Shown in pieces: positions 9,299 to 19,563 of a stretch of 64,000 nt of DNA. The DNA comes from CAWGXZ01 sp963826695 (lineage in GTDB: Bacteria > Pseudomonadota > Gammaproteobacteria > Burkholderiales > Burkholderiaceae_C). Made by a program: the position numbers and the translations under genes. The stretch covers positions 595,073-659,072 of the forward strand of contig CAWGXZ010000003.1 of assembly GCA_963826695.1 (NCBI GenBank), read 5' to 3'. The stretch's first letter is position 1. Each line of letters opens with the position of its first letter. The notes below the pieces were generated by a model. It saw only the letters and a program-made list of their open reading frames with translations. It did not search any database and was not told where the DNA came from.

Positions 9299-10015
9299 TC
9301 ACACCCCGAGAAGAGCCCCCAGTTCGCTGCTCCCCCGCAGCTCGCTCGACGGACCGCCGAGCACCACCAGTCCCTTCTGCAGCACCATTGCGCGGTCCGA
9401 CTCGGCGAGCACCTTGCGGTAGTCGCGGTCGACGATCAGCGTGGCGATGCCACTCTTTCGGATGTCGGCGATCACCCGCCAGATCTCGGCGACGATCAGC
9501 GGCGCCAGGCCTTCGGTGGCCTCGTCGAGGATGATCAGGCGGGGATGCGTCATCAGCGCGCGGCCGATCGAGAGCATCTGCTGCTCGCCGCCGGAAAGCT
9601 GCGAGCCGAGGTTGCCGAGGCGCTCGGCCAGCCGCGGGAAGGTGGCGAGCACCCGGTCGAGCGTCCACTCCAGGCTGCCGTCGAGGCCCCGGCGCGCCGC
9701 CATCACCAGGTTCTCGCGCACGGTGAGGTTGGGGAACACGCCGCGGCCTTCCGGGACGTAGGCGACGCCGCGCCGTGCCACTTCGTGCGGACGGGCGTTC
9801 GAGAGGTCGCGCCCGCCGATGGCGATCCGGCCCTGGCGTTGCGTCACATGGCCGAGCAGGGTGCGGATCAACGTCGACTTGCCCATGCCGTTGCGTCCGA
9901 GCAGGCCGACGGTCTCGCCACGCGCGATCTGCAGGTCGATGCCGTGCAGCACGTGGCTGGATCCGTACCAGGCGTGCAGGCCACGGGCGTCGACCAACAG
10001 GTCGGTTGAGTTCAT
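9299..10015 (-). CDS. livF: branched-chain amino acid type ABC transporter ATP-binding protein LivF
   Basis: This 238-residue ATPase has Walker A GRNGMGKST, signature LSGGEQQ and Walker B LIILDEATEGL. The downstream position asparagine/arginine-rich D-loop region is normal for LivF. Its start overlaps the livG stop by four bases. It is the last gene of the leftward benzoate operon that begins with the CoA ligase. It powers the importer together with LivG, and the likely cargo here is benzoate or a related aromatic acid (inferred from context). Confidence 0.93.
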   Translation of the reverse strand: MNSTDLLVDARGLHAWYGSSHVLHGIDLQIARGETVGLLGRNGMGKSTLIRTLLGHVTQRQGRIAIGGRDLSNARPHEVARRGVAYVPEGRGVFPNLTVRENLVMAARRGLDGSLEWTLDRVLATFPRLAERLGNLGSQLSGGEQQMLSIGRALMTHPRLIILDEATEGLAPLIVAEIWRVIADIRKSGIATLIVDRDYRKVLAESDRAMVLQKGLVVLGGPSSELRGSSELGALLGV

Positions 10016-10767
10016 TCGTGGCCTCCGAGGTAGGCCGCCTGGACCTCTGCGTTGCTGCGAATCGTCGCCGGCGGGCCGCTGGCGATGACCGAACCGTTGA
10101 CCATCACCGTGATTCGGTCGGCGACGCGGAACACCGCGTCCATGTCGTGCTCGACCAGCAGGATGGCATGCGCGCCGCGCAGCTCGCCGAGCAGCGCCAG
10201 CATGCGCTCGGTCTCCTCGGCGCCCATGCCGGCGAGCGGTTCGTCGAGCAGCAGCACCTGGGGCGTCGTCGCCAGGCACATCGCGATCTCGAGCTGCCGC
10301 TTCTGGCCGTGCGACAGCAGGCCGGCTTCGCGCTCGAGCAGTGCTTCGAGCCCGGCGCGGCGCGCGGCGTCTCGGGCGGCTGCGCCGGTTGCCGGGTCGC
10401 GCGACGCATCGACCCACCAGCGGGCCGGCTGCTGATGCCGCGCCTGCGCCGCCAGCCGGCAGTTCTCGAACACGCTGAAGTTCGGGTAGATGGTGGTGCG
10501 CTGGTAGCTGCGGCCGAGCCCGGCGCGGGCGCGGCGCGGCTGCGTCCAGCCGGTCACGTCGGCGCCGAGCAGCTCGACCGAGCCGCTCGACGGCGCTATT
10601 TCGCCCGACAGGATGTTGATCAGCGTCGACTTGCCGGCGCCGTTGGTGCCGATCACCGCATGCACCGTGCCGCGCTCGAGTTCGATCGACACCGCGTCGA
10701 CGGCGACCAGTCCGCCCCAGCGGCGGGTGATGCTGCGGCCGCGCAGCAGGATCTCAGGCGCCGACAT
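10012..10767 (-). CDS. livG: branched-chain amino acid type ABC transporter ATP-binding protein LivG
   Basis: This 251-residue ATPase has Walker A GTNGAGKST, a LivG-type insertion before the signature, LSHGQKRQLEIA as signature and VLLLDEPLAGM as Walker B. It overlaps the livM 3' end by 14 bases and the livF start by four, so the transporter genes are translationally coupled. It forms a heterodimer with LivF beneath the LivH-LivM membrane pair. Confidence 0.93.
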   Translation of the reverse strand: MSAPEILLRGRSITRRWGGLVAVDAVSIELERGTVHAVIGTNGAGKSTLINILSGEIAPSSGSVELLGADVTGWTQPRRARAGLGRSYQRTTIYPNFSVFENCRLAAQARHQQPARWWVDASRDPATGAAARDAARRAGLEALLEREAGLLSHGQKRQLEIAMCLATTPQVLLLDEPLAGMGAEETERMLALLGELRGAHAILLVEHDMDAVFRVADRITVMVNGSVIASGPPATIRSNAEVQAAYLGGHE

Positions 10768-11755
10768 GCTGCCCCGCCCCCTCGCTGCCGGCCAGCCGGC
10801 GCCGGATCAGCGCCGACAGGCCGATCAGGCCGCGCGGCAGCAGCGCCACGCTGGCGATGATCGTCAACCCCAGGCCGAGATGCCAGTGCCTGGCGAAGCT
10901 GCCGAACACCGCCTCCGACTGGAACAGCTCCTGCAGCAGCGCGAAAGCGAATGCGCCGAGCACCGCGCCGCGCAGGTGGCCCAGGCCGCCGAGGATGATC
11001 ATCATCAGCACCGCGCCCGACTGGTGCCAGGCAAGCAGTTCCGGGTTGACGAAACCGTCCTTGACCGCGAACAGGAAGCCGGCCAGCCCGGCGATCGCGC
11101 CGGAGACGACGAAGGCCGCCAGCTTGTACGGATAGGTCGAAAAGCCGGTCGCGCGCATCCGCTGCTCGCTCGCCTTGATGCCGGCCAGCGCCCGGCCGAA
11201 CGGTGATCGCAGCAGCAGGGCGAGGAAGCCGAAGGCCAGCGTCAGGCAGGCGAGCACGAAGTAGTACATCGCCAGCGGCCTGCCGAGGTCGACCAGCACC
11301 CGGTCGCCGACCGACGCGACCGGCTTGGTGTTGAGGTAGATGCCGTCGGTACCGCCGCCGAGCGGGGTGTCGTGGACCACGTAATAGGCCATCTGTGCAA
11401 AGGCCAGCGTCACCATGATGAAGTAGACGCCCTTGGTGCGCAGCGACAGCGCCCCCATGAACAGGGCGTAGAGCGCCGCCGCGGCGACCGCCGCCGGCAG
11501 CAGCCACCAAAGCTGCGCCGCATCGCTGGCCGGCGCCAGCAGCACCGCCGCATAGCCGGCCATGCCGAAGAAGGCCGCCTGGCCGAAGCAGACCAGCCCG
11601 GTCGTGCCGACCAGCAGCTCGAGGCTCAGCGCGAAGATCGCCAGGATCATGATCTTCGCCACCAGGTCGACGCCGAACTTGCCGGCGACCAGTGGATACA
11701 GCGCGAGTGCGGCGCCGGCCAGCAGCACCGGAACGAGTTTTCCCGGGTTCATCAT
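10754..11755 (-). CDS. livM: branched-chain amino acid type ABC transporter permease LivM
   Basis: This 333-residue permease starts at the double ATG 11755/11752. It has the LivM N terminus and the blocks LSLELLVGTTGLVCFGQAAFFGMAGY and, later, GGLGHLRGAVLGA (the EAA-like cytoplasmic loop). About nine membrane segments are expected. It overlaps livH by four bases and livG by 14. The same frame stays open upstream through livH only because of the frameshift there. Confidence 0.92.
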   Translation of the reverse strand: MMNPGKLVPVLLAGAALALYPLVAGKFGVDLVAKIMILAIFALSLELLVGTTGLVCFGQAAFFGMAGYAAVLLAPASDAAQLWWLLPAAVAAAALYALFMGALSLRTKGVYFIMVTLAFAQMAYYVVHDTPLGGGTDGIYLNTKPVASVGDRVLVDLGRPLAMYYFVLACLTLAFGFLALLLRSPFGRALAGIKASEQRMRATGFSTYPYKLAAFVVSGAIAGLAGFLFAVKDGFVNPELLAWHQSGAVLMMIILGGLGHLRGAVLGAFAFALLQELFQSEAVFGSFARHWHLGLGLTIIASVALLPRGLIGLSALIRRRLAGSEGAGQHVGA

Positions 11756-12634
11756 CCCGCCTTGAAGAGACCGTCGGGCTTCCACAGCAGGATGACCGCC
11801 ATGAGCACGTAGACCAGCACGCCGGCCGCCTGCGGAAAAACGACCTTGCCGAAGGTGTCGACGAAGCCGATCAGCAGCGCCGCGACCAGCGCACCGCGGA
11901 TCGAACCGATGCCGCCGATGACGACCACCACGAAGCAGACGATCAGCACCTGGTTGCCCATCCCCGGGTAGACCGACGACACCGGGGCGGCGACCATGCC
12001 GGCCAGCACCGCCAGCGCCATGCCCGCGGCGAAGACGATGCGGTAGAGAAACTTGATGTCGATGCCGAGCGACTGCACCATCTCGCGGTTGGTGCTGCCG
12101 GCGCGGATCATCATGCCGAGACGGGTGCGCGTGAAGACGACATACATGCCGATCGCCAGCACGATGCACACCGCCGAGATGAACAGCCGGTAGACCGGGT
12201 AGGTCATCATCTCGCCGAGCGAGAAGCTGCCGGCCAGCAGCGGCGGCATCTGAACGCCGTGCACGTCGTCGCCGACCAGGATGCTGCGCAGCTCCTCGAA
12301 GACGAGGATCAGGCCGTAGGTCATCAGCACCTGCTGCAGGTGCTCGCGCTCGTAGAGGTAGCTGTAGAAGACCCATTCGAGCAGGTAGCCGAGCAGCACC
12401 GCGAGCACCATGCCGACGACGAGCGTCGCGAAGAAGCCGCCGCCGAAGGTGCGCTCGACGACCGGCGCCAGCGCGAACGCCATGTAGGCGCCGATCATGT
12501 AGAAGCTGCCGTGCGCCAGGTTGATGACGCCCATGATGCCGAAGATCAGCGTCAGCCCCGAGGCGACGAGGAACAGCAGCAGCCCGTACTGCAGCGCCGT
12601 TGAGGCACTGGATCAGGAAGGTGGGTAGGTCCAC
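11752..12634 (-). CDS. livH: branched-chain amino acid type ABC transporter permease LivH, with a frameshift near the N terminus
   Basis: The permease core (GVINLAHGSFYMIGAYMA onward) is intact in the frame open from 12534. The family N terminus (MDLPTFLIQCLNG) is found just upstream from GTG 12634 but in another frame. Near 12598, CTCAACGGCGCTGCAG carries one base too many; with one G removed the protein reads on as LNGLQYGLLLFLVASGLTLIFG, a normal LivH start of about 294 residues in total. Either the permease is inactivated or the base is a sequencing error. Translation from an internal start would lose the first membrane helix. Confidence 0.85.
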
Positions 12635-12661
12635 GGGGTCAGTTGCTCGGGTTCATTGCAG

Positions 12662-12776
12662 CGTGCTGAGGTCGTGAAGATTTCGTCGCGAGCGGGTCGA
12701 GGTGGCGTCGAGGAGCGGAACCGTACTCGGGTACGGTGAGCACCGCAGATGCCAGATCGGCCCGCGCAGCAGAAAG
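12662..12776 (-). repeat. dispersed intergenic repeat, copy 1
   Basis: The spacer between livK and livH contains, on the minus strand, a sequence of about 110 bp that is roughly 75% identical to one between boxB and boxA (21009-21115). The shared core is CATCTGCGGTGCTCACCG/CATCTCCGGTGCTCGCCG followed by GCTCCTC and ACCTCG..CCGCTCG. The two copies are in opposite genomic orientation, but each lies in the sense direction of its own operon. Copy 1 contains a small hairpin (CCGTACTCGGGTACGG). Confidence 0.7.
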
Positions 12777-12786
12777 ATTCGCGGCC

Positions 12787-13959
12787 TCAGGCCTTGCAGC
12801 CGCGCGCCGGATCGGCGAGCGCCTTGACCGCGATGCCTGCGACCTTGTTCTCCTTGCCTTCGACCTTGCGCAGGTAGATGTCCTGCACCGGGTTGTGCGC
12901 CTTCGACAGGGTGAACGGTCCGCGCGGGCTGTCGATCTTGGCCTTCTCGACGGCGGCGGCGAACTCGGCCTTCTTGCCAGGGTCGCCCTTGGTCGCGGTC
13001 AGGCCGACGGCGAGGATCTGCCCGGCGTCGTAGCCCTGGACCGCGTAGACATCGGGCTGCATCTTGTAGGTCTTGGCGTAGGCCAGCCGGAAGGCGTTGT
13101 CGCGCGGCGTGTTCAGGCCGTCGGCATAGTGCAGCGTGGTGAACATGCCCTGGGCGGTGTCGCCCTGCGCCTCGAGCGTGCCATCGGTCAGGAAGCCGGG
13201 GCCATAGAGCGGAATCGACTTCGACAGACCCGCTGCCGCATAGTCCTTGACGAACTTGACCGCACCGCCGCCGGCATAGAAGGCAAACACCGCATCGGGC
13301 TTGGCCGACGCGATGTCGGTCAGCAGCGCCTGGAACTCGACGTTCGGGAACGGCAGCGACAGCTGCTTGACGACCTTGCCGCCTTCCTTCTCGAAGCCTT
13401 CCTTGAAGGCGGTGGTCATCTCGTCGCCGGCAGCGTACTTCCAGCTGATCGTTGCGGCGTTCTTCTTGCCCTGCCTGGCGGCGACGATGCCGGCGGCGTA
13501 CGCAGACTGCCAGTTCGAAAACGAGCTGCGGAAAATGTTCGGTGCGCACATCGCGCCGGTGACCGCATCGGCGCCGGCATTCGGCACGATCAGCAGCGTG
13601 CCGCTTTCCCGCACCGCCCGTGCCATGGCCGTTGCCACGCCGGAGTGCACCGTGCCGACGATCACGTCGACGTTGTCGCGCTTGATCAGCTTGTTGACGT
13701 TGTCGGTCGCCTTGGCCGGGTCGGACTCGTCGTCGACCTTGAAGAACTCGATCTCGCGGCCGCCGATCTTGCCGCCCTGCTCGGCGAGGTAGAGGCGGAA
13801 GCCGTTCTCGATCGCGGTGCCCAGCGCGGCATAGGTGCCGCTGGCCGGCAGCATCAGCCCGACCTTGAGCTTGCCTTGCGCCTGTGCCTGGGCAGGCGGT
13901 GCGGCAAGCAGCGCGGCAGTGAGGCCGGCACCGAGCAGGGAAAGCAGGGGCTTGTTCAT
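12787..13959 (-). CDS. ABC transporter substrate-binding protein of the LivK/aromatic acid type
   Basis: This 390-residue periplasmic binding protein has a signal peptide (about residues 1-26, ending in AQAQ) and a type 1 periplasmic binding fold. The family blocks KVGLMLPASGTYAALG, NKLIKRDNVDVIVG and YAVQGYDAGQIL are visible. Its ATG overlaps the stop of the alpha/beta hydrolase gene (ATGA). Co-transcription with benzoate-CoA ligase makes benzoate or a related aromatic carboxylate the probable ligand; this is inference. Confidence 0.9.
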   Translation of the reverse strand: MNKPLLSLLGAGLTAALLAAPPAQAQAQGKLKVGLMLPASGTYAALGTAIENGFRLYLAEQGGKIGGREIEFFKVDDESDPAKATDNVNKLIKRDNVDVIVGTVHSGVATAMARAVRESGTLLIVPNAGADAVTGAMCAPNIFRSSFSNWQSAYAAGIVAARQGKKNAATISWKYAAGDEMTTAFKEGFEKEGGKVVKQLSLPFPNVEFQALLTDIASAKPDAVFAFYAGGGAVKFVKDYAAAGLSKSIPLYGPGFLTDGTLEAQGDTAQGMFTTLHYADGLNTPRDNAFRLAYAKTYKMQPDVYAVQGYDAGQILAVGLTATKGDPGKKAEFAAAVEKAKIDSPRGPFTLSKAHNPVQDIYLRKVEGKENKVAGIAVKALADPARGCKA

Positions 13960-14839
13960 CGTGAGTCTCCGTGGTCCGAAATGAAACGAATTGTCTCGTC
14001 GATCAGGCGAGCCGGCTGATCGCGGTGGACGGCGTGCCCGCACCTGGGCAACTCGACCCGGCGGCACGCGGCGACGCGGCGGGAAATGCCGCGGATCTGC
14101 TCGAGCGTGCCGTACTCGTCGTCGAGGCCCTGTACCGCCAGCACCGGGCAGCCGATGCGCAGCAGGTCTGCCTCGATCGTCCAGGCAGCGAACGCCGGGT
14201 CGAGCCAGACCTGGTTCCAGCCCCAGAAGGCCGAATCGACATCGTCGTGATACGGCGCGAGCCGCTCGCGCAACCCGGTGTCGTAGAGGTCGCGCGCCTC
14301 GCGGATGCTGCGCAGGCCGAATTCCTCGACCCGGATATGCGGCGCGACGACAACCAGGCCGGCGGTGCGCTGGGCGCGGGTGGCGGCGTGGATCAGGGCG
14401 ATCGAGCCGCCGTCGCTGTGGCCGAACAGCCAGGGCTTGTCGGCGCCAAGGACATCGAGTCCGAGTGCATCGAGCAGCGCCGGCAGCAGCTCCTGCGCCT
14501 GCGCGTGCATGTAGCCGACCGGCCAGCGCTCGCCCGACGGACGCGGCGTCGAGCGGCCGTAGCCCGGACGCGAATAGACCAGCCCGCGGAAGTTGCCCGC
14601 GTCGCAGAGCTGCTGCGGGAACGCCTTCCACATCGCCACCGAGCCGAGGCCCTCGTGCAGGAAGACGAGCAGCGGCCGGCCGCGCCGCTCGCGACCGATC
14701 CAGCGGTATTCGATCCGAACCTGGCTGCCGCCCTGGGCCATTCGGGCAAAGCCGACAGCCGCACCGGGGCAGGCGGCGGCGTCGGGGCGGCGCGGCGTGG
14801 CGGCGGGTGCGGAGTCGACAACGTGTGCGGCGCGCGCCT

Positions 14840-14843
<4 letters not shown>
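13956..14843 (-). CDS. alpha/beta hydrolase of the benzoate (box) cluster
   Basis: The gene encodes about 295 residues from GTG 14843, whose GTGA overlaps the CoA ligase stop. It is an alpha/beta hydrolase: FLHEGLGS supplies the oxyanion region, FGHSDGGSI the nucleophile elbow with serine, and CGHAVHRDQP the catalytic histidine. An internal ATG about 34 residues in is an alternative start. Similar hydrolases sit in box clusters of other betaproteobacteria, where their role (thioesterase or lactone/ester hydrolysis) is not settled. Confidence 0.85.
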
Positions 14844-16402
<1,559 letters not shown>

Positions 16403-16626
16403 GGCGATTCCTGGACGGCTAGAGCGACAGCGGCTGCGCCGCGCGGGCATCGAGCACCTTCGGCTCGGCCTGGATCGCCGAGCGCCGGCGGTAGAAGGCG
16501 AGCCCGCCGAGCTGCTCGCCGCCCTCGGCCTGCCGAGGCCCGCCATGCAGCGAGTGCGGTATGACATTACCCCGTTCGCCGCCCAGGCAATTCCTCGGAA
16601 GTTCACCCATGCGGCGTCCCGGTTGC

Positions 16627-16692
16627 TGCAGACATGCATCAAAGTTACACTGCGTGCCGAGGGTCGTCAAGCACTATAGTGCATACAGAGGG
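16627..16692. promoter_or_regulatory. putative BoxR operator region between bclA and boxR
   Basis: The 300-bp divergent gap holds TGCA at 16627-16630 and 16635-16638. It also holds a palindrome, GCACTATAGTGC (16671-16682), that reads TGCA-N6-TGCT on the minus strand just upstream of boxR. BzdR/BoxR proteins are known to bind TGCA direct repeats spaced by six bases, so this is a plausible autoregulatory site, though less perfect than the one upstream of boxC. The remainder of the gap (16403-16626) shows no convincing gene. Confidence 0.5.
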
Positions 16693-16701
16693 TAAACACC
16701 G

Positions 16702-17652
16702 GTGGCGAGTCTGCAGCGTGGAGGAGAGCCCGATCCGCTCGAGGCGACTGCGTTGAACGTGGCCGAGGCCGCGCAGGGCGGCGACGCCCGCGATCCGTTC
16801 CTGGTCGCCCTCGGCGACCGGGTGCGCTCGCTGCGGGCCCGCCGCGGGCTGACCCGCCGGGCGCTGGCGCAGGCGTCCGAGGTCTCCGAGCGGCACTTGG
16901 CAAACCTGGAGCTCGGCGTCGGCAATGCCTCGATTCTGGTTCTGCGGCAGGTGGCCAGGGCACTCGGCTGCGCGATCGCCGAGTTGCTCGGTGACGAGAC
17001 CACCGCATCGCCCGAATGGTTGTTGATCCGCGACTTGCTGCAGGGCCGCGACGACGACGAATTGCGCCGTGGCCGGGTCGCGTTGACCGGGCTCTACGGC
17101 CAGGCCGGCGCGCCCGATGCCCGGCTGCGGCGGTTTGCGCTGATCGGCCTGCGCGGCGCCGGCAAGTCGACGCTCGGGCAATTGCTGGCCGATGACCTCG
17201 GCGTGCCCTTCGTCGAACTCAACCGGGAGATCGAGCGCGTTGCCGGTTGCGGTATTTCCGAGATCCAGAACCTGCTCGGACCTGCTGCCTACCGCCGCTA
17301 CGAGCGGCGCGCGCTCGAAGAGTCGATCCAGCTTTTCCCGGACGCGGTGATCGCCACGCCGGGCGGCATCGTCTCCGATCCGGCCAGCTTCAACCTTCTG
17401 CTGGCCCATTGCTTTGCGATCTGGCTCAAGGCCGCGCCCGAGGAGCACATGCAGCGTGTCATTGCCCAGGGCGACCTGCGGCCGATGGCCGGCAACCTCG
17501 AGGCGATGGACGACCTGCGGCGCATTCTTGCCGGCCGTGCGCCGTTCTACGGCCGAGCCGACCTGACGCTCGACACCGGCGGGAAAACGCTCGACGAGAG
17601 CTTTGCCGCGGCACGCTTGGCGGTGCGACAGGCGCTCGCGCTGCCCGTCTGA
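16702..17652 (+). CDS. boxR: BoxR-type benzoyl-CoA-responsive transcriptional repressor
   Basis: This 316-residue protein has the two-domain plan of BoxR/BzdR. An XRE-type helix-turn-helix (about residues 35-95, LGDRVRSLRARRGLTRRALAQ) is followed by a shikimate kinase-like domain (about 145-310) with the P-loop GLRGAGKST and the shikimate-kinase-like block GGIVSDP. In this family the kinase-like domain senses benzoyl-CoA and releases repression. The start is a GTG. The gene lies between bclA and boxC, both of which have TGCA repeats upstream. Confidence 0.93.
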   Translation: MASLQRGGEPDPLEATALNVAEAAQGGDARDPFLVALGDRVRSLRARRGLTRRALAQASEVSERHLANLELGVGNASILVLRQVARALGCAIAELLGDETTASPEWLLIRDLLQGRDDDELRRGRVALTGLYGQAGAPDARLRRFALIGLRGAGKSTLGQLLADDLGVPFVELNREIERVAGCGISEIQNLLGPAAYRRYERRALEESIQLFPDAVIATPGGIVSDPASFNLLLAHCFAIWLKAAPEEHMQRVIAQGDLRPMAGNLEAMDDLRRILAGRAPFYGRADLTLDTGGKTLDESFAAARLAVRQALALPV

Positions 17653-17713
17653 TACCGGAAAACCCGGCGCAGGGCCGTTGGTGGCATGCCAACTGATTGA
17701 CAGTCGCGAAGCA

Positions 17714-17757
17714 TGCACTAAGATGCACGAACGCAACCGAAGATGCAATTTGATGCA
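17714..17757 (+). promoter_or_regulatory. BoxR operator candidate: four TGCA repeats upstream of boxC
   Basis: TGCA occurs at 17714, 17724, 17744 and 17754. The first and last pairs are each separated by exactly six bases (TGCA-N6-TGCA), and the two pairs are 20 bp apart start to start, so all four lie on one face of the helix. This is the known BzdR/BoxR recognition pattern. The last repeat ends 15 bases before the boxC ATG at 17773, a position that would block transcription. Confidence 0.75.
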
Positions 17758-17772
17758 TGGCACCGGAGCCCG

Positions 17773-19446
17773 ATGATGTCCGACCAACCCATTCCGTCCA
17801 GCCGGGTCGACTACCAGATCGACCCCACCCGCTACCGCCACTGGTCGCTGAAGGCCGAGGGCCCGGTCGCGACCCTCGGGCTGGCGATCGACGAGGACGG
17901 CGGGCTGCGCCCGGGCTACAAGCTCAAGCTGAACAGCTACGACCTGGGTGTCGACATCGAGCTGCACGACGCGCTGAACCGCATCCGCTTCGAGCACCCG
18001 GAAGTCCGCAGCGTGGTGCTGACGAGCCTGAAGGACCGGGTGTTCTGCTCCGGCGCCAACATCTTCATGCTCGGCGTTTCGAGCCACGCCTGGAAGGTGA
18101 ATTTCTGCAAGTTCACCAACGAGACGCGCAACGGCATCGAGGATTCGTCGCGCCATTCGGGGCTGAAGTTCATCGCCGCCGTCAACGGCGCCTGCGCCGG
18201 AGGCGGCTACGAGGTGGCGCTGGCTTGCGACGAGATCGTCCTCGTCGACGACCGCTCGTCGTCGGTCTCGCTGCCCGAGGTGCCGCTGCTCGGCGTGCTG
18301 CCGGGGACCGGCGGGCTGACCCGGGTGACCGACAAGCGCAAGGTTCGCCACGACCTCGCCGATATCTTCTGCACCAGCGTCGAAGGCGTGCGCGGCCAGA
18401 AGGCCGTCGACTGGCGCCTGGTCGACCGCATCGCCAAGCCAGCGGTCTTCGCCAGGGTGGTGCAGGAGCGCGCGCTGGCGCTGGCCGGGCAGAGCGATCG
18501 CCCCGCCGACGCACAGGGCGTCATGCTGACGCCGCTCGAGCGGCGCATCGAAGCCGACGCGCTGCACTACCGAAATGTCTCGGTCGAGATCGACCGCAGG
18601 CGCCGGGTCGCCACGTTCACGGTCCGCGCGCCGCAGCAGCCGCAGCCCGAAACGGCCGCAGCGGTCGTCGCCGCCGGCAGCGCGTGGTGGCCGCTGCAGA
18701 TGGCCCGCGAGCTCGACGACGCGATCCTCTCGATGCGCACCAACGAACTCGACATCGGCACCTGGCTGATCAAGACCGAAGGCGACGCCGCTGCGGTGCT
18801 GGCCAGCGACGCGGTGCTGATCGCCCATCGCGAACACTGGCTGGTGCGCGAGACGATCGGTCTGCTGCGCCGCACCTTCGCCCGGCTCGACGTCTCGTCG
18901 CGCAGTCTGTTCGCGCTGATCGAGCCGGGCTCCTGCTTCGCCGGCACGCTGCTCGAACTTGCGCTCGCCTGCGACCGGAGCTACCAGCTGGCGCTGCCCG
19001 ACGACCCGGCGCGCGCGCCGTCGATCCAGGTCGGCGAGGTCAATTTCGGCTTGTTCCCGATGGTGACCGGCCAGTCGCGGCTCGGCCGCCGCTTCTACGA
19101 CGAGGTGCCGGCGCTCGACGCGGTGCGGGCACAGGCCGGCAAGCCGCTCGACGCCGACGCGGCGCTGGCGGTCGGCCTGGTCACGGCGGCACCCGACGAC
19201 ATCGACTGGGACGACGAGATCCGCATCGCCATCGAGGAGCGCATTGCGATGTCGCCCGACGCGCTGACCGGCCTGGAGGCCAACCTGCGTTTCAACGGCA
19301 CGGAGACGATGGCCACGCGCATCTTCGGCCGCCTCACGGCTTGGCAGAACTGGATCTTTCAGCGCCCCAACGCCGTCGGCGAGAAGGGCGCGCTGAAGGT
19401 CTACGGCAAGGGCGACAAGGTGCAGTTCGACCTGAACCGCGTCTAG
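17773..19446 (+). CDS. boxC: 2,3-epoxybenzoyl-CoA dihydrolase (benzoyl-CoA-dihydrodiol lyase)
   Basis: The protein has about 557 residues from the ATG pair 17773/17776, with GGAG at 17764-17767. The open frame begins at 17743, but that stretch overlaps the TGCA operator, so the later start is preferred. It contains two crotonase-fold domains, as BoxC does. The N-terminal half has CSGANIFMLG and GACAGGGYEVALACDEI oxyanion-hole blocks; the C-terminal half has a diverged copy around GSCFAGTLLELALACD. BoxC opens the epoxide ring hydrolytically, releasing formate and a C6 semialdehyde-CoA. Confidence 0.95.
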   Translation: MMSDQPIPSSRVDYQIDPTRYRHWSLKAEGPVATLGLAIDEDGGLRPGYKLKLNSYDLGVDIELHDALNRIRFEHPEVRSVVLTSLKDRVFCSGANIFMLGVSSHAWKVNFCKFTNETRNGIEDSSRHSGLKFIAAVNGACAGGGYEVALACDEIVLVDDRSSSVSLPEVPLLGVLPGTGGLTRVTDKRKVRHDLADIFCTSVEGVRGQKAVDWRLVDRIAKPAVFARVVQERALALAGQSDRPADAQGVMLTPLERRIEADALHYRNVSVEIDRRRRVATFTVRAPQQPQPETAAAVVAAGSAWWPLQMARELDDAILSMRTNELDIGTWLIKTEGDAAAVLASDAVLIAHREHWLVRETIGLLRRTFARLDVSSRSLFALIEPGSCFAGTLLELALACDRSYQLALPDDPARAPSIQVGEVNFGLFPMVTGQSRLGRRFYDEVPALDAVRAQAGKPLDADAALAVGLVTAAPDDIDWDDEIRIAIEERIAMSPDALTGLEANLRFNGTETMATRIFGRLTAWQNWIFQRPNAVGEKGALKVYGKGDKVQFDLNRV

Positions 19447-19563
19447 CCGCGGCAGCCGCAAACGCCTTTCAAGCCGCTCGGGCCGACCCTGTAGAAGCCA
19501 GCCCGCGCCCCATGTCCCGTCCAGGCTGCACTTGTCGCAGCCCCGTACTTCAGGAGCACGCCC

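Noticed and set aside
16419..16670. 83-codon minus-strand frame between bclA and boxR
   Set aside because: It has no recognisable similarity and overlaps the presumed divergent promoter and operator region.
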